Source: Ensifer sp. BR816 | GTDB lineage: Bacteria > Pseudomonadota > Alphaproteobacteria > Rhizobiales > Rhizobiaceae | DNA: 64,000 nt | Direction of reading: 5' to 3' | Assembly: GCF_000378985.1 (NCBI RefSeq) | Contig: NZ_KB905371.1 | Coordinates: 310,001 to 374,000, forward strand | Shown: piece after piece, positions 28,954 to 38,558 of the stretch | How positions within the stretch are numbered: position 1 is the first letter of the stretch | Layout of the letters: each line of letters opens with the position of its first letter | Notes under the pieces: generated by a model | Seen by the model: only the letters and a program-made list of their open reading frames with translations | What the model was told of the DNA's origin: nothing | Database searches by the model: none | Position numbers and translations under genes: made by a program

Positions 28954-29075
28954 TTCAAATTTTGTGCCAGGGGAGCCGGAAAGTGGATCAGAGACTTTGT
29001 CTTGCACTTAGTCAGCCGCTTGAACGAGAGCGCAGCGAGACGCTACGCGAACATCCGTGTGTCACGTACCCGACA
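28954..29075 (-). promoter_or_regulatory. copied nifH-type promoter with NifA site, upstream of the peroxidase fusion
   Basis: The minus strand -24/-12 element is CTGGCACAAAATTTGAA (28970-28954), with the same TTGAA -12 box as nifH. The NifA site TGTCACGTACCCGACA lies at 29060-29075, at the same distance (about 90 bp) as in nifH, and the bases following it (AAGC.GAC) also match nifH. The rest of 29076-29284 holds nothing I recognise. Confidence 0.85.
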
Positions 29076-29284
29076 AAGCGGACTGTTATTCGATGATTGC
29101 AGTCTGCATGCTTAGTGCCGAAACGGATTACATGGCACGCATATTCCTGATCGCTAACTTTGCTGGTCATTCCCAAGCTGGTGCACAGCCGCTGAGGAGC
29201 AGGCGCTTCTGCCGCCACTGCCACTGAGCCCAGGAGGGCTTTCACACCAGCGAGTTTATGTTCTTCGGGTCAGCGAGGCGGCGG

Positions 29285-30511
29285 CTAGCTGTCTTTCACA
29301 ACACGGCCGCCTTTGATTATTGTGCGAATGCGCTTGGTGTCGGCAAGGATCGACAGGTCCTTAAGTGGATTGCCGTCGATCACGACCACATCTGCGAAAG
29401 CCCCCGGTGCGATGATCCCGACCCTGCCCTCCAGCTGCAGGACCCGAGCGGCATCCAGTGTGGCGGAGCGGATCACTTCGTCTGCCGGCAGGACACGGCC
29501 GCGTAGCTCGAATTCTTGCGCCTGATACTCGTGCATCCCGCCGAGTAGATCCGAGCCGTAGCCCATTGTTACTCTGGCCTCCCGTAAGGTCTCCAATGCC
29601 GTGAAACCCGCAGCCAAAACGGAATCGATCTTTTCGAGCGAAGCCGCTGGCATCCCATGTTCGGCGCCCTCGCGCGCCAGGGCGGCGTATGTGATGTTCG
29701 TAGGAACCACGACGGCGCCCGACTTGCGTACCCGCCTGGCGGTTGCCGGTGTAATCAGGTTTCCGTGCTCGATCGAGCGCACCCCAGCCTCGAGTGCCCT
29801 GGAAATGGCTTCATCCGTATAAAGGTGAGCGGCGACATAAGTGTGCTGGTGCGCCGCTTCCTCGACCACCGCCTGCAGCTCGGGAAGGCTGAACGCGACC
29901 GCATCTACGGGGTCGGTCGGCGAAGAAACACCGCCGCTCCCCATGACCTTGACGAAGCGCGCGCCCGCCTTCAGCTCCTCCCTGGCCGCTAGTCGCACTT
30001 CCGCTTCGCCGTCGCAAATGCGGCCAAGAGCGCCCAGCTGGTCAAGATAATAATTTGCAGGGCGCCGATTGTGCCGATCGCGATAATCGGTGTGGCCGCC
30101 CGTCTGAGACAGTGCCTTGCCGCAAATGACGAGGCGCGGCCCCTCGATAAGCCCGTGCTCGGCAGCGTCCACCAGCCCTTGATCAGCGCCGCCCATGTCG
30201 CGGACCGTCGTAAAGCCACGGCTCAACATTCCGCCCATGGTATTTGCGGCATGGAGCGCGACGAGCGTGTTGGGCAGCTCAGCGTTCGCGGCGAGATTTC
30301 CTTTCGCGGCAACAACATGCACATGGCAATCAATCAATCCCGGCATGACGAAGCGCCCCGCCGCGTCAAAAATGCGGGCGCCGGTCGGTGCCTTCACCCG
30401 CCCTCCGACTTCGGCAACGAATCCATCCGCCAGCAGAACATCAACCCGATCCGCAGCGCGGTCCGCGGTGCCGTCCACGATGGCAGCATTGCGAATAACG
30501 ATTGTCTTCAT
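29285..30511 (-). CDS. amidohydrolase-family metal-dependent hydrolase (prolidase/imidazolonepropionase-like)
   Basis: A 408-residue amidohydrolase: N-terminal HxH in MPGLIDCHVHVV, FVKVMGSGGVSSPT (lysine region), AHLYTDEAI, SIEHGNLI and a late aspartate in GYGSDLLGG, then the small beta domain. This subgroup includes Xaa-Pro dipeptidases and related enzymes that cleave short peptides; the exact substrate is not predictable. It is 122 bp downstream of the prolyl oligopeptidase gene on the same strand, so peptide breakdown in two steps is likely. Confidence 0.8.
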   Translation of the reverse strand: MKTIVIRNAAIVDGTADRAADRVDVLLADGFVAEVGGRVKAPTGARIFDAAGRFVMPGLIDCHVHVVAAKGNLAANAELPNTLVALHAANTMGGMLSRGFTTVRDMGGADQGLVDAAEHGLIEGPRLVICGKALSQTGGHTDYRDRHNRRPANYYLDQLGALGRICDGEAEVRLAAREELKAGARFVKVMGSGGVSSPTDPVDAVAFSLPELQAVVEEAAHQHTYVAAHLYTDEAISRALEAGVRSIEHGNLITPATARRVRKSGAVVVPTNITYAALAREGAEHGMPAASLEKIDSVLAAGFTALETLREARVTMGYGSDLLGGMHEYQAQEFELRGRVLPADEVIRSATLDAARVLQLEGRVGIIAPGAFADVVVIDGNPLKDLSILADTKRIRTIIKGGRVVKDS

Positions 30512-30633
30512 CCATGCGCCCCACGGTTTTCGCTAAGAATCGACCGCTGACAGAACGCCATCACTTCCCTGAAATGACGTGCGGGTCTCCGGCCCTGCCT
30601 TGATAAGTCGGCCAAAGCACTGATTGTCAGCCT

Positions 30634-32718
30634 TCACCGAGCGTCCGCAAAATCGATCGCCTCGCGAAGGAAATAGTAGCCGCGGGCGAAGAAGGCGGCG
30701 CGTTCACGATTGTCTACGCCGAAGCCATGGCCGCCGACATCGGGTTCGTAGAAGTGGGCCGGATAGCCGAGTGCCTGCAGTTTCGCAGCCATCTTACGCG
30801 CGTGGCCAGGATGGACGCGGTCGTCCCGCTTCGTGGTGGCGAGCAGGATCGGCGGGTAGGATCGCCCTGGCTCGGCAGCGTGATAGGCAGAAATTTCTCT
30901 GAGGAAGGCCCAATCCTCGGGCTTGTCGGGATCGCCGTATTCGTCAATCCAGCTCGCGCCTGCGAGTAGCTTCGTGTAACGGCGCATGTCGATAAGCGGA
31001 ACTGTGCATAACAGTGCGCCAAATCGCTCGGGATATCGGGTAAGCATGTTGGCGATGAGGAGGCCGCCATTCGAGCCGCCCTCCGCGCCGATCCGCCCAG
31101 GCCGCGTGACACCCCTGCGCACCAGGTCGGCAGCAACGGCTGCGAAATCGTCATGGGTCAGGCGCTTGCCTTTCCGTCGCCCCGCCTCGTGCCAACGCGT
31201 GCCGAACTCGCCGCCGCCGCGGATGTTCGCCACGACGCTCGTACCGCCGCGTTCCAGCCACAGCTTGCCGATTGCGGAGTTGTAGCGGGGAAGATTAGAC
31301 ATGCCGAAGCCGCCATAGGCGGTGAGGTGAACCGGTGCATCTCCGGTTTCTTTCGCAGGCCCGACCTGGGTATAGGGGATCATCTCACCGTCCGTCGAGA
31401 CCGCTTCGTGGCGCGTGACGATCAGACCGGATGCGTCGAAATTTTCCGGGGTGCTCTTCAGGATCACTGGGGCGCCGTGAAGCGGCGCAGCGTTCAGATC
31501 GAGCAGGGAAAGCAGCGGCGGGTCTAACGGCCCCTCGGCCGATACGAGGACCTCGCCATTGCTCTCGTGCGTTGCCGCATCGAGCGACCAGACGCGAACA
31601 GTCCCCGCGGTGGGTATGGCGCTCAGAACGCTGTGCGTCCATTCCTGCCGCCCGGGCGTGAACACTACGAAACCCGCAACGAGGTTGTCGAGATGAGAGA
31701 CAACGAGCTTCCCGTCGGTCCAGAAGAAGGACTGCAGCGAGCACCTGTCACCCGGTTCGAAGAGGGTGGCAAAGTCGCGCTCGCCGGCGACGAAAGTGGA
31801 CAGGGAGATGCCGATCAGCACATCGGTGGCATAGGTCTTTCCGCCGACCGTCCAGGGCCTGCGCGGCGCTACCGCCAACCAGTCGCCGAAGACGGTCCAC
31901 CGCGCGTCCCGCGGAAGATCGATCTGTGTTTTCGGACCGCTTCTGTCGCCGATCCGGGAGATCGAATCGAAAAAGGCCGGTTGATCGATGAACCAGACAC
32001 GCCCGCTCTCGGCGGTGCGGTCCAGAACCGCGGACACGCCGAGGGATTCGGGACCCGTCTCGAAGATCACCGGTGCGGCGAGTGGATCCGAGCCGCGCTT
32101 CCATATCCGCACCGTGCGCGCGTAGCCGGAGCGCGTGGCCATGTCATCGCCAAGCGCACTGGTAAGTAGAAGCGTATCGGGATCGAGCCAGCCGACATCC
32201 CCCTTGGCCTCCGGAAGATTGAACCCATCGGCGACGAAGCTCCGTGAGCCGAGATCGAATTCGCGATGCACGACCGCGTCGCTGCCGCCGCGCGATAGTC
32301 GCAGGATGGCTCTTTCGCGTCTCTCCGGCTCGACCGAGGCACCACCCCAGACCCAATCCTTTCCTTCCCTTGCCGCCAGCGCATCCAAATCGAGAACGAT
32401 CTCCCAGTCCGGCTTCGTCGTTATATAGGCGGCGAGTCTCGTTCTACGCCACAAGCCTCTCGGGTTTGCGGCAGTTTGCCAAAAATTGTAGAGATACCGG
32501 CCGCGGCGGGTGATCTGGGGTATCTTGTCAGGGCAGTCGAAAATTGCTGCGAGCGTGTCGCGGTCGCATTCGAACTGCGGTCCGCCGAGGCGTGCCAGTG
32601 TTCTCGCCGATTGCTCCGCAACCCAGACAAGGGCTTCTTCGCCATCAATGTCTTCAAGCCAGAGATAAGGATCATCATCGGGGGCATTCGGCGTCGGGCG
32701 AGAGTCGATACCAATCAT
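30634..32718 (-). CDS. prolyl oligopeptidase family serine peptidase
   Basis: A 694-residue S9A-type peptidase: N-terminal DDDPYLWLEDIDGEEAL, beta-propeller, then the alpha/beta hydrolase domain with the nucleophile in GAEGGSNGGLLIAN, aspartate in DDRVHPGHA and histidine in GGHGFG near the end. No signal peptide, so cytoplasmic. It cleaves short proline-containing peptides. A nifH-like promoter and NifA site stand in front (32806-32913), predicting expression with nitrogenase. Similar peptidases occur on other rhizobial symbiotic plasmids. No defect seen; the start ATG at 32718 has no good Shine-Dalgarno. Confidence 0.88.
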   Translation of the reverse strand: MIGIDSRPTPNAPDDDPYLWLEDIDGEEALVWVAEQSARTLARLGGPQFECDRDTLAAIFDCPDKIPQITRRGRYLYNFWQTAANPRGLWRRTRLAAYITTKPDWEIVLDLDALAAREGKDWVWGGASVEPERRERAILRLSRGGSDAVVHREFDLGSRSFVADGFNLPEAKGDVGWLDPDTLLLTSALGDDMATRSGYARTVRIWKRGSDPLAAPVIFETGPESLGVSAVLDRTAESGRVWFIDQPAFFDSISRIGDRSGPKTQIDLPRDARWTVFGDWLAVAPRRPWTVGGKTYATDVLIGISLSTFVAGERDFATLFEPGDRCSLQSFFWTDGKLVVSHLDNLVAGFVVFTPGRQEWTHSVLSAIPTAGTVRVWSLDAATHESNGEVLVSAEGPLDPPLLSLLDLNAAPLHGAPVILKSTPENFDASGLIVTRHEAVSTDGEMIPYTQVGPAKETGDAPVHLTAYGGFGMSNLPRYNSAIGKLWLERGGTSVVANIRGGGEFGTRWHEAGRRKGKRLTHDDFAAVAADLVRRGVTRPGRIGAEGGSNGGLLIANMLTRYPERFGALLCTVPLIDMRRYTKLLAGASWIDEYGDPDKPEDWAFLREISAYHAAEPGRSYPPILLATTKRDDRVHPGHARKMAAKLQALGYPAHFYEPDVGGHGFGVDNRERAAFFARGYYFLREAIDFADAR

Positions 32719-32805
32719 GTGATTACACCCATAAACGCAAAATACTCCGTCTGAAATCCCGTCATCAAGGATGCTGCTTTCCTTTTTCGTTGCCCCGATA
32801 CAAGA

Positions 32806-32913
32806 GTCAAAAGTCGTGCCAACTGCACATGACCTTCTTCCCGGATGGATTCAGGGGCTAAAGTGGGAGCAATCAGCAACTGCCGAACACTCCCCCTTGT
32901 CGCGAAGTCGACA
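32806..32913 (-). promoter_or_regulatory. nifH-type promoter with NifA site for the prolyl oligopeptidase operon
   Basis: The minus strand reads TTGGCACGACTTTTGAC (32822-32806), again TTGA at -12. The NifA site is TGTCGCGAAGTCGACA at 32898-32913, 75 bp further upstream. From 32914 to 33278 I see no supported gene. Confidence 0.83.
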
Positions 32914-33278
32914 TCCCGCTGCTGCTCAATCGTCTCAAAGCGTTCAGGCGCTAAGCCAGAGTGGGACTCTCTGGAGTGGCATCACAATCGTGGGAGCCCG
33001 AGGCCTGGTTAGCCGGCTGCCTCCCCATAAACCGGCGACCGCTCCTGCGGTTCATACTGGTCGAAACGCTGACGGATCACGCCCGCGGACACCGCAGCGT
33101 TCGAGCTTCGCGGAGCCGATCCGGACATCTACCCCTATTTTGATCGAGGTGACCGCTCCCCCAACTGTGTTCGATGCTTGGAAAGCGTGTGGCGATCGCC
33201 GCCGGCAGCCTTGACGCGCTCCGCCGCCAAGGGGTGCCATGCCGCCGTTTTTTGCTCTTGGCCCGTATGAAGGCCGGA

Positions 33279-34256
33279 TCAGAGGTGGGCCGGACAATAT
33301 TCGTGCTGGTCCCGATTGATAAGGAACTCGGACGCGGCAAGCGGAGAAGCCAGCCGGGACCCCTCCTCTACCAGCATCTCGCGCAGCCAACGACTGGCCG
33401 GATCACTATCATGAAGCGCAGGCCATTGAACGGCCTCGGTGAACGGAAGGTGTTGGGGCAGCGGCAGCTCGACTATTTGGAGGGGCAGGATTTGCGCGAA
33501 ATGCTGCGCCAGGCGTAAGGGCATGGTTCCTATACGATCGGTGTCCGACAGCATGGTCGGAATCATGCTGTAGCCGTGTACGACGACGTCGATCCTTCTC
33601 TTTTGACCGTACTCCAGCAAGTACCGTTCCTCCAGACCTAGCCTCAGGGTGTCCCCGAACCCAACGACAACGTGCCCCATCGACATGTATCTCTCGAATG
33701 TGAGTGGCTCTGACAGCTGCTTGTTCGAACGACAGCCGACACACACGTGTACATCGTCGAACAATTTCGTTCGAGAATGAGCGTTTGACATGAATATCTC
33801 CGGCAGAATCAGAAGATCGACGTCGCCGCGCTGGAGAAGATCCTCGTTGTCGTCGCTGGGAGGCCGAAATTCGAAGCTGACGGCGGGGGCTTCACGCGTC
33901 GCACGCTCCACGACCCTTTCGAAAAACACGAGCGTCACGTAGTCGGAAAGGATGATCCTGAAGCGGCGATCCGATCGGGCCGGATTAAACGGCTCCCAGG
34001 ATAAGATGGAGAGCTGAATGTGCTGCAGAGCCTCCCGGGCCGCGGCCGCGAGCCCTTGCGCACGAGGCGTGGGGATAAATTCGCGCCCCGCCATTGTAAA
34101 CAAGTCATCACGAAAATAGCTGCGCAATCGCGCGACCGCTGCGCTCATTGCCGGCTGACTGAGATTGATGCTGCGTGCCGCCGCCGTGACGTTACGCTCG
34201 GTCATCAACGCGTCGAGCGCGACGAGGAGATTTAGATCAAGGCCTTTAAAACGCAT
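33279..34256 (-). CDS. nodD: NodD, LysR-type flavonoid-responsive nodulation regulator (copy A)
   Basis: A 325-residue NodD. N-terminal HTH: MRFKGLDLNLLVALDALMTE, then TAAARSINLSQPAMSAAVARL. The ligand-binding domain keeps the typical RFRIILSDYVTLVFFERVVE, RGDVDLLILPE and GTMPLRLAQHFAQ. NodD binds nod boxes and activates nod genes on sensing plant flavonoids. It is slightly long at the C-terminus compared with copy B. Upstream, in the opposite direction, there is a nod-box-like palindrome (34264-34280), the usual place of a divergent nod operon that is absent here. Confidence 0.95.
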   Translation of the reverse strand: MRFKGLDLNLLVALDALMTERNVTAAARSINLSQPAMSAAVARLRSYFRDDLFTMAGREFIPTPRAQGLAAAAREALQHIQLSILSWEPFNPARSDRRFRIILSDYVTLVFFERVVERATREAPAVSFEFRPPSDDNEDLLQRGDVDLLILPEIFMSNAHSRTKLFDDVHVCVGCRSNKQLSEPLTFERYMSMGHVVVGFGDTLRLGLEERYLLEYGQKRRIDVVVHGYSMIPTMLSDTDRIGTMPLRLAQHFAQILPLQIVELPLPQHLPFTEAVQWPALHDSDPASRWLREMLVEEGSRLASPLAASEFLINRDQHEYCPAHL

Positions 34257-34263
34257 GTCTCTT

Positions 34264-34280
34264 TATCCATAGCGTGGATG
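34264..34280 (+). promoter_or_regulatory. half nod box upstream of nodD copy A
   Basis: TATCCATAGCGTGGATG matches the 5' half of the nod box (ATC-N9-GAT, the NodD contact) perfectly. The 3' half (CAAACAATCRATTTTACC) is not recognisable after it. No gene with support follows on the plus strand. It could serve nodD autoregulation. From 34281 to 34752 nothing else is supported, apart from an imperfect 24-bp tandem repeat (GTCTTTCGATTTT... twice) near 34689-34736. Confidence 0.6.
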
Positions 34281-34752
34281 TATGTCGCATCCTTTATTAG
34301 TAATATAAATTGACGGTTTCACAGCACAGAGACTCGGTACGGAAACTTTCATTCGCGAATTGGACATTAAACGCGAATTTGAACATTGCGGTGATTTGCG
34401 GACGTATGTTCGGGCAAGGCGAGCGATCCAGCCTCGCCTCGCGCCGATTTTCAGCGGGTAAACGGTCGGCGTTTCCCCACCCCATCCCGATTGTTCTGCG
34501 GTTGTCGTCGGCAGCGATTACGGGGGGTCAAACAACGAGGAGCGATTTCCTCCTGCGTCGCTCGAAGTTCATCTTTGAAGCGGACGACGAATTGCCGAAT
34601 AGATGAAGCGGTTGGACGTGACATGGTGAATGTCGGCGACACCGATGGCGATCATCCGACCGCGCAGAGGCTTATCTGCGGCACGCCCGTCTTTCGATTT
34701 TCGCGCAGACCGGTCTTTCGATTTTGCGCGAGCACCTTCGCCAGGCGACCTG

Positions 34753-35769
34753 TCAGGGGGACCTGCGAGAATGCGACCCGCTAACGCCCCTCCTTGTTGC
34801 GGACGGATTTTCTCCATAGTGTGCCCTGTAAAGTGCGGAGAACCTCCCGAACTGAAAAAATCCCCATTTCAGGCAGATTTCTTTCAAAAGCATATGGTTC
34901 TCTGGATCAAGGAGGTCCTCCCGCGCTGCCCGTAATCGAAGCATCTGTAGATAGGCTGCAGGCGTTGTATCCTTGAAAGCACGAAATCCCACTTCGAGTG
35001 CTCTGGTGGAAACACCCGCTGCATCTGCCACCATTGGCATTGTAATCGGCTTGTTGATATTGGCGCACATGAACTCTATCCCACGTCGCACATGTCCGGG
35101 AGCAATCATGCAAGGCTTCTTACTCAGTAGATGCGACAACCGATGAGGCACCATCCTTATTACCACGTCGGCAAGTGCCTGCGTAATATGCGCCATCGCA
35201 AGGGGGGACTGAAGGAGGGGACCATTATCGCGGATCCCGTCGATTATCGCTTCCGTGACATTGCCGATTGTCCTACCGACCGGCGTTGACAGATCCACTT
35301 CGGGCAACAGGTCGAGCGAGCCATTAAACGGCACATCGAAAGTTTCGCCAATGATCCTTTGGATCAACGACCAATTAAGCACCAACTCGTCTATCAGATT
35401 GGACTGCCCGTGCATTGATATGCCGTCCGGCTCGAAATTCCTGTAAAGAAGCAGTTTCCCGGGTTCGGCCCCGGCCATGCGCGAACCGTACGTAACCCCC
35501 ATGCCACCTCTGCGCGGTACTACGATCGACAGGTGCTCTGTTGCACCCGCACACCACTGAGCGCGGAACTGAAATCCTGTCTGATGATGACCAGTAATCA
35601 ATACTGCGCTCTCAGAGGCCGAAAGGTCGATACCCCAATGGAAGTCTTGAGCATGGCCGACAAGCTCGGCGTCGAATGTGCCGAAAACCCCTCCCAGCGT
35701 TTCGATCATGCTATCGAACGTTGAACCACGATATCGAAAAACGGCATCACCGGCGCTATTTTCCATCAT
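34753..35769 (-). CDS. AraC/XylS-family transcriptional regulator
   Basis: A 338-residue regulator with a C-terminal double HTH (about 230-325): ITMPMVADAAGVSTRALEVGF and LKEICLKWGFFQFGRFSALY, the latter near the AraC signature. The N-terminal about 200 residues are an effector or dimerisation region of the type seen in AraC regulators of catabolic promoters. Similar AraC genes are found on symbiotic plasmids of broad-host-range rhizobia. Target unknown; it lies between two nodD sequences, all on the minus strand. Confidence 0.85.
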   Translation of the reverse strand: MMENSAGDAVFRYRGSTFDSMIETLGGVFGTFDAELVGHAQDFHWGIDLSASESAVLITGHHQTGFQFRAQWCAGATEHLSIVVPRRGGMGVTYGSRMAGAEPGKLLLYRNFEPDGISMHGQSNLIDELVLNWSLIQRIIGETFDVPFNGSLDLLPEVDLSTPVGRTIGNVTEAIIDGIRDNGPLLQSPLAMAHITQALADVVIRMVPHRLSHLLSKKPCMIAPGHVRRGIEFMCANINKPITMPMVADAAGVSTRALEVGFRAFKDTTPAAYLQMLRLRAAREDLLDPENHMLLKEICLKWGFFQFGRFSALYRAHYGENPSATRRGVSGSHSRRSP

Positions 35770-35989
35770 GCATTCTCCAGGTTCAGTATTGCTGCTTTTA
35801 TCATTCCTGCTGGTTCAACGGCCAAGGACCTGACGAGAGATGTGCATGCATTCCAATTGCGGCGCGATAGCGCCGGATGTCCGCGCAGAGCGCTTGTTGC
35901 CGATGAGGACCGTCTTGACCGGAATTGCAGCCGACAAAAATTGTCGCCGACCTTGCGTTGAAGCGCGGCTCGGACTGACCATGATTTCC

Positions 35990-36177
35990 GCCGAATTTGC
36001 GCCGTGCGATTTTTGAGCAACAGCTCGTCCTGGGAATAGGCGCGTAGCCGGGCTGCGGCCGCACTCATGCCCGGCTGGCTGAGATTGATGTTGCGCGCCG
36101 CGGCCCGTGACGTTACGCCCGGGCATCAGAGCATCGAGCGCAACGAGGAGATTTCGATCAAGACCGTTAAACCGCAT
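35990..36177 (-). pseudogene. nodD: nodD N-terminal fragment, frameshifted
   Basis: Starts MRFNGLDRNLLVALDALMPG as in NodD. An extra G in the codons for VTAAARS shifts the frame, and MSAAAARLRAYSQDELLLK continues in another frame. NodD homology is lost after about 60 codons. So this is a third nodD copy reduced to its DNA-binding part and inactivated. It is on the same strand as, and about 200 bp downstream of, nodA. Confidence 0.8.
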
Positions 36178-36390
36178 GGCTGTTAGCATGGGGCGGATCT
36201 ATGCCAGCCGAGCGCTTGATCGACGGCTTCATTGGAAGAATGTCATTGCCAGAACTCAAACGGAGGGCCGGCAGACCCGCCAACCGGGGCACGCGCCGTC
36301 GCTCCTGCCGGCCGCCGGCGTTGGACAACGGGCGAGACGGCATGAGCTTGCCAATGAGCGTCGGCGCTTCGGACAATGAGGCGAGGTGGC

Positions 36391-36981
36391 TCATAGCTCT
36401 GGTCCATTCCGGTCGATTATCGTACCGGCGGGCCAGTCGGAAATCGGCCGTCCAACAGGCAGAACGATGACAAGCGGATCCTCGACGCGCGTGGGCGGCA
36501 GGTCGACACGCGCGTGTGGCAGCGTGGATCGTACGCTAATCCCTGACATAACAGTCAACAGACCGTGTCGGCCGAACCTCTCAATGTGTTTCCGCAGCTC
36601 GTCCCGGACGGTACCGAAAGCGAAGGGAACTTGAAACTCCTGAAGTGTGGGAAGCATGACATGGATCGAATGAGCAATTCCGAGCCCCTCCAGATCCGGT
36701 CGTACCCCATACAAGCCGAGTTCAGCCACCAGCAGATCGACGCCGTCAACCTTGATGAATCGGCGCAGTAAGCCCATGTGGGCAGCTACACCGCCGGAAT
36801 CGTAGGCGATGGCACGAAGCTCGGGTCTCGCCCCGGCCCAGCTTTGACTGCCTTCGAACGGCTTCGCATTGAAGGACCCGGTCGGTCCGTAGGTCCTTCG
36901 AAAGAATTCCGCGAGTTCGACATGGTCGGAGAGTTGCAACTCGTTTTCCCAACACAATTTCCACCGCACGTCAGAGCGCAT
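36391..36981 (-). CDS. nodA: NodA, Nod-factor N-acyltransferase
   Basis: A full-length 196-residue NodA, which transfers the fatty acyl chain to the de-N-acetylated chitooligosaccharide made by NodC and NodB. Seen: the hallmark start MRSDVRWKLCWENELQLSDH, LRRFIKVDGVDLLVAELGLY, YGVRPDLEGLGIAHSI and the end DWPAGTIIDRNGPEL. No nodB or nodC follows; the next sequence downstream is the nodD fragment. I could not find a nod box within 1.2 kb upstream. A detached nodA is known in R. etli-type bean symbionts. Confidence 0.97.
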   Translation of the reverse strand: MRSDVRWKLCWENELQLSDHVELAEFFRRTYGPTGSFNAKPFEGSQSWAGARPELRAIAYDSGGVAAHMGLLRRFIKVDGVDLLVAELGLYGVRPDLEGLGIAHSIHVMLPTLQEFQVPFAFGTVRDELRKHIERFGRHGLLTVMSGISVRSTLPHARVDLPPTRVEDPLVIVLPVGRPISDWPAGTIIDRNGPEL

Positions 36982-38189
36982 TCAAAGACCTTTTTTGCTG
37001 TTGAATAGAATTCGGAGGTGTCGACCTTACGCCCAAGTTTATTGCTCGCTTCGTCAAGACGCAGTCGGATCACCGCGCAGGCGCCGCCCGTTTAGCCCGC
37101 CCTCGTGATCGCCGATAAAATGGCGAATCAGAACCTGCAATAAGCCGAAGCAATAGCTGGCGACTGATCTCACACAGCCGCAACTGGCGATGTTCAGGGA
37201 GCCATGGATGACGCTGGGCATGGAAGCAATCAGCGCGTTGCCAGCTATAGCAGCCGCCGAAGATGGATCCACAGCCGGCGCGGGCACCGGCGAGTTCATT
37301 GGACAGGAGGTCAACTGCCGCATCCCAATTCAGCGGAACACATCAAGTCCGTGCCGGTCGTCCGGGTCCGGGCCCTTCTCCAGCAACTCTTTGCGTACCA
37401 TGGTGTGCGCGACGTGCGCGCTTTGACACAGAGCAGCGGAAAAACCTTGGATGGCATCGATCGGATCCGGATCATCGGCATGCGGCAGCTGTCCATCGTC
37501 CATTCGTGCCGAAAACGCGCCTCTATGCGAGGTATAGGGGCGTCTGGGCTTATTCGTTTCCGGCAGGCTGCGAAGTCCAGCATGAAAGGATCCTGTTCCG
37601 ACGCTTAGGCCTGCCTGTGGCCCAGTGTGGCGACGACGGCAAGCGCATTAAGGTCACCACGCCCTTTTAGCGCATACTAAATTGGGCGTATTTCGATGAA
37701 CCGCCAATCTATATAGAATATCCGCCATGTCGCTGTTCAGGCATGGCCAGGCACGTGACAGCGAATATTGGGTGCTGCGCCCCATCAAGCAGATGTCGGC
37801 AGACACGCGATCCGAGACCGGTGTGAACCCAATGACCGCTGGTCGGCCTTAACAATCCTCGTGGAGGTGGAAACCAGTACGCCTGTCTGCTGAAGGTGGT
37901 GGTTTGGTCCTGCGTTCCCGAAGCGATGACCGCGTCCCCACATGAGACCTTGAAAGCCATCGCCTCCCCGCGATTGATTTCTCCGGCACATGCCACCAAG
38001 CGAATGATCACCTGAATCTAAATGCGGGCGACAATGCCGAACATATGCGTCAGTGACCTCAACCGCACCGCATTCGAAGACTAAACCCCTGGCGTTACCA
38101 GGCCTCTTACCCCACGGACGACGTCGCCGCACCACGAGCTCCGCCGAGCCGAGATCAAGACCTGCACAGGCAGGGCTTCATATCCCATG
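36982..38189. other. 1.2 kb between nodA and the nodN nod box without a supported gene
   Basis: I looked on both strands. Open stretches exist (for example 37054-37323 minus, 37263-37670 plus), but none shows a family, a ribosome site and a sensible composition together. No nod box oriented towards nodA is visible. Probably decayed mobile or symbiotic DNA. Confidence 0.4.
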
Positions 38190-38238
38190 TATCGAGGATT
38201 TGGATCGGTGCCATCTAAACAATCAATTTATCAAACCT
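38190..38238 (+). promoter_or_regulatory. nod box driving nodN
   Basis: A 49-bp nod box: TATCGAGGATTTGGATC (ATC-N9-GAT) then, after 6 bases, ATCTAAACAATCAATTTATC, close to the consensus 3' half. It points to nodN, whose start is about 320 bp away. The DNA between (38239-38558) has no gene I can support, so the leader is long or a small gene has decayed. Confidence 0.85.
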
Positions 38239-38558
38239 CGTCAAATGCTATTAGAATAAAATGGAGTGAAGAACAAAGGCAGGAGGTTTGCGTGCTCCCA
38301 TAGGTACGATGCCGTCCGCCTCCATCGGTTGTTGGTCCAGGATCACTATCTCAGCCACCTAGAAAAAGTCGCCTGAGGGGTGCGTCCGACTCTTGTCGTG
38401 ATCAACTGCAGCGAGATGCTCGACCGGCGCGGTCCCCACTATTGTGACCATTGGGGTCGGGCAACTGTGCCGATAGCTCCCTGCAATTGTACCGCCGCTC
38501 TTTCAGAGCCTCGCCTGACAACTGCAGTTCGGCTCGAGGCCCTTATCAGGATAACTAC

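Noticed and set aside
34689..34736. Two imperfect 24-bp tandem repeats considered as a CRISPR or regulatory repeat.
   Set aside because: Only two units, directly adjacent, no spacers; no CRISPR array, cas gene, tRNA or rRNA was seen anywhere in the window.
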